Shown piece after piece: positions 58,524 to 64,000 of a DNA stretch of 64,000 bases. The stretch is from Lytechinus variegatus. Lineage: Eukaryota; Echinodermata; Echinoidea; Temnopleuroida; Toxopneustidae. Below the pieces are notes generated by a model that was not told the origin of the DNA, did no database searches, and worked only from the letters and a program-made list of their open reading frames with translations. Within the stretch, counting starts at the first letter, position 1; each line of letters begins with the position of its first letter. The position numbers and the translations under genes were made by a program. The DNA lies in the NCBI RefSeq assembly GCF_018143015.1, contig NC_054741.1, forward strand, positions 39,274,510 to 39,338,509, given 5' to 3'.

Positions 58524-59052
58524 CCGGGGGGCCACTTCCATTCACGAGTGGATACCATGCGCGACCATGAGACCTCAAAAAGCACCCTAAACACATATTT
58601 TCCATATTCTGAATATGCACCCCTTAACAAGTATTGGCGTGTGAAACCCTACCCATAACAAGTATTGGAAACAAAACGATACTATTGGCAAGTATTCCCT
58701 GAATTGAACCCCTAAACAAGTACAGCAATATTTCAATGTTATGTCACAGACGTCGGTTTTACCTTTACCTTCATCATTGGGTTTAGTATGTCCAGCCCAA
58801 CTCGTGCAAATCGTACTCTAAACACTCCAAGAGTACATCCTTTATAAAACATTTTAGTCTTGATTTTTATACCTTCGCAAATTTGACCCTAAACACGAAA
58901 CTCTCCTAGTGAAATAGATACCCTTTTTTCATTATTTTAGTGTTTTTGACACCCTTATTACGTTACGTGCCTTCTCTTGAAACAGACATCCTTTTTACAT
59001 GTTTTTTTGGTCGCGCATGGTATCCACTCGTCAATGTAAGTGGCCCCCCGGG
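58524..59052. mobile_element. 529-bp MITE with 8-bp target duplication
   Basis: TCATGAAC lies at 58516-58523 and again at 59053-59060. Inside, CCGGGGGGCCACTT and ACGAGTGGATACCATGCGCG are inverted at the right end, giving arms of about 45 bases. The interior has repeated ACAAGTATTGG phrases. The 8-bp duplication suits hAT-type elements; no transposase is present. It lies downstream of the PEBP gene. Confidence 0.8.
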
Positions 59053-59624
59053 TCATGAACTCAAAATATATCATTTTGTTCATCTGATTTAATACAACAA
59101 AAAGTGTTCAGTCATCGAATCCTTGTTCAATATAATTAGACTCAAAGGTTATACTAGTAGTTAAGGTGATGAGAACTGGATATGGCACACAAATTCACAG
59201 CACAGGAACAGGTATGTAATTCAAATGAATCCTACGCAAGATCTTTGCTCTCTCACGCCCATTCTAACAAAGGTAATACTGTTCCTTTGCTTGAATTTGG
59301 TTTCTATTTCCAAGTCTGTAACAAAAGGTGCTTTCAGGGGCACACAAAGAATGAATATGTCTAAATTCCGACACTTGCATTTTATTTCCCAAATGAATAT
59401 TGACCATTCATTGGAGTTTTGGAAATGTTGTGAATTGATCATTCTTAGTTTGGAAAGTAAGAAGTTTATATTTTGCAAATGCTTCCTTCACGACTTAAAT
59501 ATTTAACAACCCAATAGGTGAACTAATAACATATTATGAAAATGTTGGATTTTGACCATTTTTCCTGACATTTGTATCCTTAGCAAAACATTCACATGCC
59601 AATGAAAACTCAGCCCAAGTTCAC

Positions 59625-59775
59625 AGAAATAGACCAGTTCGGAATTACTCACCTGGGTTTAGTGCAGCACAATGTGGATAAATTTCTTGAAGGAAAACAT
59701 GCCATTGCTTGGAGTCGAACCCACGTCCCTCAGATTGAAAGACGAGTCATAATCACTAGACCACGATGTGTATAT
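59625..59775 (-). mobile_element. tRNA-derived SINE (family B, copy 2)
   Basis: On the minus strand: ATCGTGGTCTAGTGATTATG (box A), anticodon loop TTTCAAT, GTGGGTTCGACTCC (box B), then the body TTTTCCTTCAAGAAATTTAT, CCACATTGTGCTGCAC and AACCCAGGTGAG. It has the best preserved promoter boxes of the family. Confidence 0.75.
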
Positions 59776-60046
59776 TCATACATTCATTGTTGTCTCGATG
59801 ATTCAGTGTGGTCTTCTTTGTTTACAAAAGGACATTGTGCAAATGTCCTGTAGGAAAAATTATGAAATTGATGGATATCCATATAGATGAGGTTGATATG
59901 ATCAATCGCAACTCTTTGTAAAGATGAAGCCCAGCCCAGGTCTAGCAATGAATGCAAATTGACCATAGTACTTGAACATAACCCATGAAAGGTATTTCAT
60001 AAATTCCGAAAATAATTTCTGACTTTTCCATTAAAAGGTAATGCCA

Positions 60047-60052
60047 TTTATT
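60047..60052 (-). terminator. Candidate polyadenylation signal of the PEBP gene
   Basis: AATAAA on the minus strand, about 93 bases after the PEBP stop codon. Confidence 0.45.
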
Positions 60053-60144
60053 TCAGGTGAAACCTAAATTTTGTATTATGTTGGAAAACAAGGCTTATAT
60101 ACCCTAATAACATGGGATTATTTCAACCTTTAAGTCCATGTAAT

Positions 60145-60356
60145 TTACTGAGTAATTTCCTTCATAAGTTGAATGCAGTAGTCATCCCACTCAGCCTGAT
60201 AGAAGTTTCCAGCCACAGGTGTACCAAGGTTGTATTTTGTTACAAACTCTCTTGTTTTGGTTGCACCTCGATCTTTGATTGTTCTTTGAAGTAGTGGATC
60301 CTGTAGCTGAAGTTCACCTGGTTGCTTATATACTAGGAAGACATAGCGATGTAAAC
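60145..60356 (-). CDS. PEBP1: PEBP coding exon 3 and stop
   Basis: Completes a split Gly codon, then [20 protein letters not shown], a variable stretch, [20 protein letters not shown] and a final KEITQ. The acceptor is CATGTAG. Confidence 0.93.
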
Positions 60357-62302
60357 CTACATGGAAAACAAATTATAGGTACACTGTAAAATTAAAAACT
60401 GGCAACATTAAATTTTTTCTCATGTATTTTGTTAAAGTTTCTTATGTATTTCCTTTTATTTTTATAATTTTTCAAATCAATTTTTCAATTTTTTCATCAG
60501 CGACACTATTTCAGTCATAAATAACATGAAATCACTGCTTTTAATCTGTGAAAGTAAAAATAACGATACATTTAAGAATTTTGGCGAAATGGATTTGTAC
60601 ATGAATTCATGTTTTCAAGCACATTGGGTCTGTCAAGCACTTACAAAAAATTTTATAACTTCGAAACCACGTTCTTCAGCTTGTGATCCCCTTTTCTTAA
60701 TGATGAGATACATATGGTCTTCAAGAATTCCTTAAACAGTCCTTAAAATGTGTCCTTTTTTCAAGTTGGAATATAACATATAACAAAATTTCGGTTCGTG
60801 CTTCCCGCTCACATAATTTGATCAGTGAGACATGTATGCTCTTCATAAATTTCATATAAACAATCTTAAAAATGTATCTTTTCAGGTCTGTGTTCATGCC
60901 TATTTGAGCATGCAAAACAAGCTCATTAAGCGACTCAAATTTCTTTGTGCCCCCCCCCCTACCATGACCCATTTTACGCCACACTCAGAATAAACAAGAC
61001 TGAGCTAGACTACGGGCACAAACAACCTGTGTGCATGTTTTATCAAATGAATGGAAGTACTCTGATCTGATACCTGTGCCTTTAGGAGGACCTGAGCCAA
61101 TATATGGGGCATATACAAGACCTTTGCTGACATCTATCCCAGGGACATTGACTACCACCCAATGTCTCCATTCACGAAATTTAGGATCTGCACGGCTTGG
61201 AGCATCTGGATCAGTCATGATCACTGTGTAAAGAGTGCTCTCTTCCGTTGGCCATGTGATTGTTGGCGGATCCTTTACCTAATAAATGAAATGCATGAAA
61301 AAAACACTCATTTGAGGGTCAAATGCCGATTCCTTAAAAATTCATTATTCTTTTTTGGAGAGGGGAGGCTTTCTATGATTTTTTTTTTACTTTATGAATC
61401 TTATTCTCAAGTCCAAAGTAACTCAGTGCTGTTTAGTTAAAATAATATGGGCTTCATTTCAACTATGGAATGTCCTTAAAACAATGTGAAAATAACAGAT
61501 AGGAAAACACCAGGAATTGTAGATTTTTTTTTCTCAATATCTTTTCTCAGAGATATGACAAAATTGGTATTCTGGAAGGAAGTCATAACTTTTGTCATCA
61601 AAATTGTCATGAAAATTCTTTTTTCGCGACATATTGAACAAAAATATGCAAATTCATAAATGCACATACACCCATTACAAGCAAAAATGATTAAATTTAT
61701 AACTGGGTCAGGCAGTCATAAATTTTGTAATTTCTTTTTATAACTGTAGTATCCTGATATGATACTGACTAGATTGTTGTAGAAGTTTCATTCATTATTC
61801 ATGACTATTTTCAAAGTATTTTTTCATGCTACAAGTAGTTAGCTTACATAACCCAATTCCTCTTCTTCTGTTTTTTCTATCTTCTAAAAATCCTCCTTAG
61901 CTTTCTGTCTTTCTGTAAATTTAAGCGCATTAATATCATAGCTCGGTAACACATCTCAGAGAGAAATTACAACATTTATTTATTAAAGTTTTCCAGAATA
62001 CCACCCCTGGTGAGCATTTCACAAAACAGTTTGTGCAAGTGATTGTCCTTGACAACTGTTTTTGAAAGAGCTCTGCTAAAATCCTCATGCCAGATGACTG
62101 AGTGTTAATATGTCATTGAAAATCACTGAAAAGTTTCTCCACAGTACACATCCTATCACACATCTTTACTTACAACAGTAGGAGTTAGAATATTTCCAAG
62201 GTTAGCCTCCACCCCTGTGGACCATGTGACTGTTGCTATGGCATTGGGTTCCTGGTCAATTACATCTGGTACAACTCCATGCTCTACAAACTTACTTGCC
62301 AT
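60145..62302 (-). CDS. PEBP1: Phosphatidylethanolamine-binding protein (PEBP/RKIP family), three exons
   Basis: A small cytosolic protein family that binds anionic phospholipid head groups; in vertebrates PEBP1 restrains Raf-MEK signalling. Exons 62302-62174, 61278-61074 and 60356-60145 join in consistent phase (129+205+212 = 546 bases, 181 residues plus TAA). Ligand-pocket signatures are present: MTDPDAPSR near residue 65, [10 protein letters not shown] with the pocket His, [19 protein letters not shown], and the C-terminal [12 protein letters not shown]. Length is close to human PEBP1 (187). The start Met is at 62302; a likely acceptor (TCTGTATAG) lies 3 bases before it, implying a non-coding 5' exon upstream. 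Family assignment is firm; the PEBP1 symbol is by best recall, and a paralogue such as PEBP4 would be longer and secreted. Whether it regulates Raf here is inference. Confidence 0.93.
61074..61278 (-). CDS. PEBP1: PEBP coding exon 2
   Basis: Starts [20 protein letters not shown] and contains the core [20 protein letters not shown] and [16 protein letters not shown]. The acceptor is TTATTAG and the donor ACAG|GTATCA, leaving one base of the Gly codon. Confidence 0.95.
61505..62008. mobile_element. Foldback element related to 48480-49220, in PEBP intron 1 and exon 2 flank
   Basis: It shares ATATGACAAAATTGGTATTC, GTCATAACTTTTGTCATC and the right end TTCCAGAATACCACCCCTG. The left terminus is not preserved. 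It lies wholly within intron 1 (61279-62173). Confidence 0.5.
62174..62302 (-). CDS. PEBP1: PEBP coding exon 1
   Basis: Codes residues 1-43: [30 protein letters not shown], and [10 protein letters not shown]. The last aligns with the conserved G-x-LTPT of the family. Donor GTT|GTAAGT; start context ACCATGG is strong. Confidence 0.92.
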
Positions 62303-62764
62303 GGTCTATACAGAAATAGGGAGAAAATATGTAGAAAAAAATTAATAATGTACTATTAACTAACAATTTGAGAGTCTATAATCTTTGTAAATACTCACTG
62401 CAGTCTAAACAGATGCAGAGTAATAGAGATTTTATCATCAAACTTAGATTCCACTAAGAAAATTAACAGTTTTCGAAAATAAATATTTACCGTTTCAAAC
62501 AGTTAATATTTTCACCATAATTTCACTAAAATTTCTTACAATTAGGTTGAATTGGAGCAAGGACTTCCTAATCCTGACAACTTACAGGATAAGTATAATC
62601 CTGTGACATCCTTGGGTGAATGAAGTTGAAAATTGAATTTTTCAACAAGACTAGAATCACTGCTAAATTAGAAATTCAGAATTATCAGTAAAAAAGGGTC
62701 AGTTTAATTAAACATGTTAAGGTAATTCATTAAAAAGGCGTTTCATATATGGCACGTCATAATA

Positions 62765-62845
62765 AATCAGCGATGTTGTCGGCAACACGACAGGCATTCC
62801 TTGCAAAGACCCTTTCGTGCAATCAGCCCCAGCAGAGTGAGACTG
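62765..62845. repeat. Junction of two repeat fragments
   Basis: The right end of the 43815-44127 MITE family (GCAAAGACCCTTTCGTGCAA, TCAGCCCC) is joined directly to AGCAGAGTGAGACTGTAGGC. The latter matches the 5' part of the DR1 repeat family (AAGTGAGACTATAGGCG). The order suggests one element inserted into, or truncated, the other. Confidence 0.5.
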
Positions 62846-63276
62846 TAGGCTAATTTTCACCTTGGTGAAACTCGACTTGACTGTAACAGAGACAGGTATG
62901 GTTGGACCTAGACAGCTGGCAGCCGTCTATTTCGAGGATTTTTTATGGTAATCATTTTATATATTTTTAAAAAATGTCTCCTCGTGCACAGACGGCTCGC
63001 TATCATGCAGCCACCATTAGGGGACTTACAATGAAAAATCCCCCCGTCGGGGCTCTTCAATTTTTGTCTTTAATGAATCAAAATTTTGAAAATTAACACA
63101 ACGGAAATGCAAATTAATATTCCCTCTTGTCATTAATTGCCAAAAAACAGGGAAAAATCAAGTTAAAAGGAACAAAAACAGCGACTTACCTCTGCTGTTG
63201 CTCAATTTCACTTCCTGTTTTATTCGAACCTATAGTATATAAACATATTGGCATTGAGTCCCCTGTACAGATCGCG

Positions 63277-63364
63277 CTAGAACTTCGGTCTCTGTATTTG
63301 GTGGGTGAAGCCAACGGAGTTCAGCTGAACAACCAACATAACAGAGACCGAAGCTTTTGGTCTA
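63277..63364. repeat. Short hairpin repeat, GAAGCTTTTGGTCTA family, copy 3
   Basis: TAGAACTTCGGTCTCTGTAT at 63279 is inverted at 63337-63363 (ACAGAGACCGAAGCTTTTGG). The middle shares AGCCAACGG...GTTCAGC with 13590-13615, showing that copies 1 and 2 are the right half of this hairpin. Confidence 0.6.
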
Positions 63365-63891
63365 GGTTGGACCTACCCTTTATCGACCACCTAATTTTCT
63401 AAGCATCATATCTGCAAAAATATCATTTTTACCTAGGTACATGTAGTTTTCATCTCATTTGTGCAGAATCCAGATTGATGACTCAGATTTTATGCACATA
63501 GACATCAGCAACCAACGAATGCGACAATGTCATATTTGATCATTTGCACCCCTTTTTTAGGACCGACTACCCACCATAAACTGATTTTACAGCCGACTTT
63601 TGTCAGGGGAAAATTTTGAACTCTTCCAAGGCAGTTCTATGTCATCTAGTTAGTATGGCAGTGAGTCCAAACTTCGCGCGTGTCCATACATCGCGGACAG
63701 TCATTATCTAAAAAACTAGCCAATATCCTTAAAATCTGACATCTTCAACGTGAAAAGTGACCTAAGATTACCCTTTGGTGAAAGTTTCTTTAAGATGAGT
63801 TCAGTATTCATGAAAATATTGGCAAAAGATCGGCAAATTTGTCACCGCTAGCGCCCGTTTTAAAGAAATCGACAAGCATCACAATATCACC

Positions 63892-63916
63892 ATGGCAAGC
63901 AGAAATTATCAAAAAT
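63892..63916 (+). CDS. Possible first coding exon of a gene leaving the window
   Basis: CACCATGG start context, coding MASRNYQK plus one base, followed at once by GTGAGT, a good donor. It points away from the PEBP gene and could share a bidirectional promoter in the 62.9-63.9 kb interval. Eight codons cannot identify a product and chance is a real possibility. Confidence 0.25.
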
Positions 63917-64000
63917 GTGAGTTAAATCATGTGGTACTAACCGATTCTATAGCATTTTGTCATCAATCTGATATATTTCACTTTTTTAGCTGGAGTTTTT

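Noticed and set aside
59182..59211. Start exon MAHKFTAQEQ with GTATGT donor
   Set aside because: Weak start context, no partner exon and no recognisable product.

Overview
This is an AT-rich metazoan nuclear window with long introns, canonical GT-AG splice sites and abundant short foldback (MITE-like) repeats. The repeat style (tRNA-headed SINEs, foldback elements beginning AAAGG...TCCACC, GATA/GATG microsatellites) together with the two animal genes present suggests an echinoderm, most likely a sea urchin. That assignment is inference from general character; I could not run a search.

Two protein-coding genes can be assembled exon by exon. URI1 (unconventional prefoldin RPB5 interactor) lies on the + strand as seven coding exons from 38964 to 50545, giving a 410-residue protein with an intact frame. 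A phosphatidylethanolamine-binding protein (PEBP/RKIP family) lies on the - strand as three exons from 62302 down to 60145, giving a complete 181-residue protein. A possible first exon of a further + strand gene sits at 63892-63916, running off the window.

The left 38 kb holds no gene that I can support. It is a mosaic of repeats: a 1.9-kb foldback with internally repeated arms (3688-5589), several MITEs (6262-6743, 7399-7880, 10977-11132, 16912-17513), a ~600-bp GATA-rich tandem duplication (8.1-9.4 kb), tRNA-headed SINEs around long (AT)n tracts (15.6-16.7 kb), two ACCATT-based satellite arrays (20962-21960 and 29319-30333), a ~140-bp GATA/GAGA higher-order array (33.4-34.3 kb), a near-perfect 76-bp palindrome (35076-35151) and a decayed LINE reverse transcriptase (about 35160-36560).

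The right part is layered by insertion. A ~0.9-1.1-kb repeat built of ~160-bp units occurs three times: just upstream of URI1, in URI1 intron 4, and just downstream of URI1. Each copy carries four perfect direct repeats AGGTCA-A-AGGTCA, the DR1 consensus for HNF4/RXR/COUP-type nuclear receptors, making twelve around one gene. The intronic copy is inserted in the loop of an older foldback element flanked by TTAA. The downstream copy is itself interrupted by a 5'-truncated but still open CR1/jockey-like LINE (52850-54745) with a probable 7-bp target duplication. This layered order, and the DR1 load around URI1, are the most interesting signals I see; I found no clear undescribed protein system.
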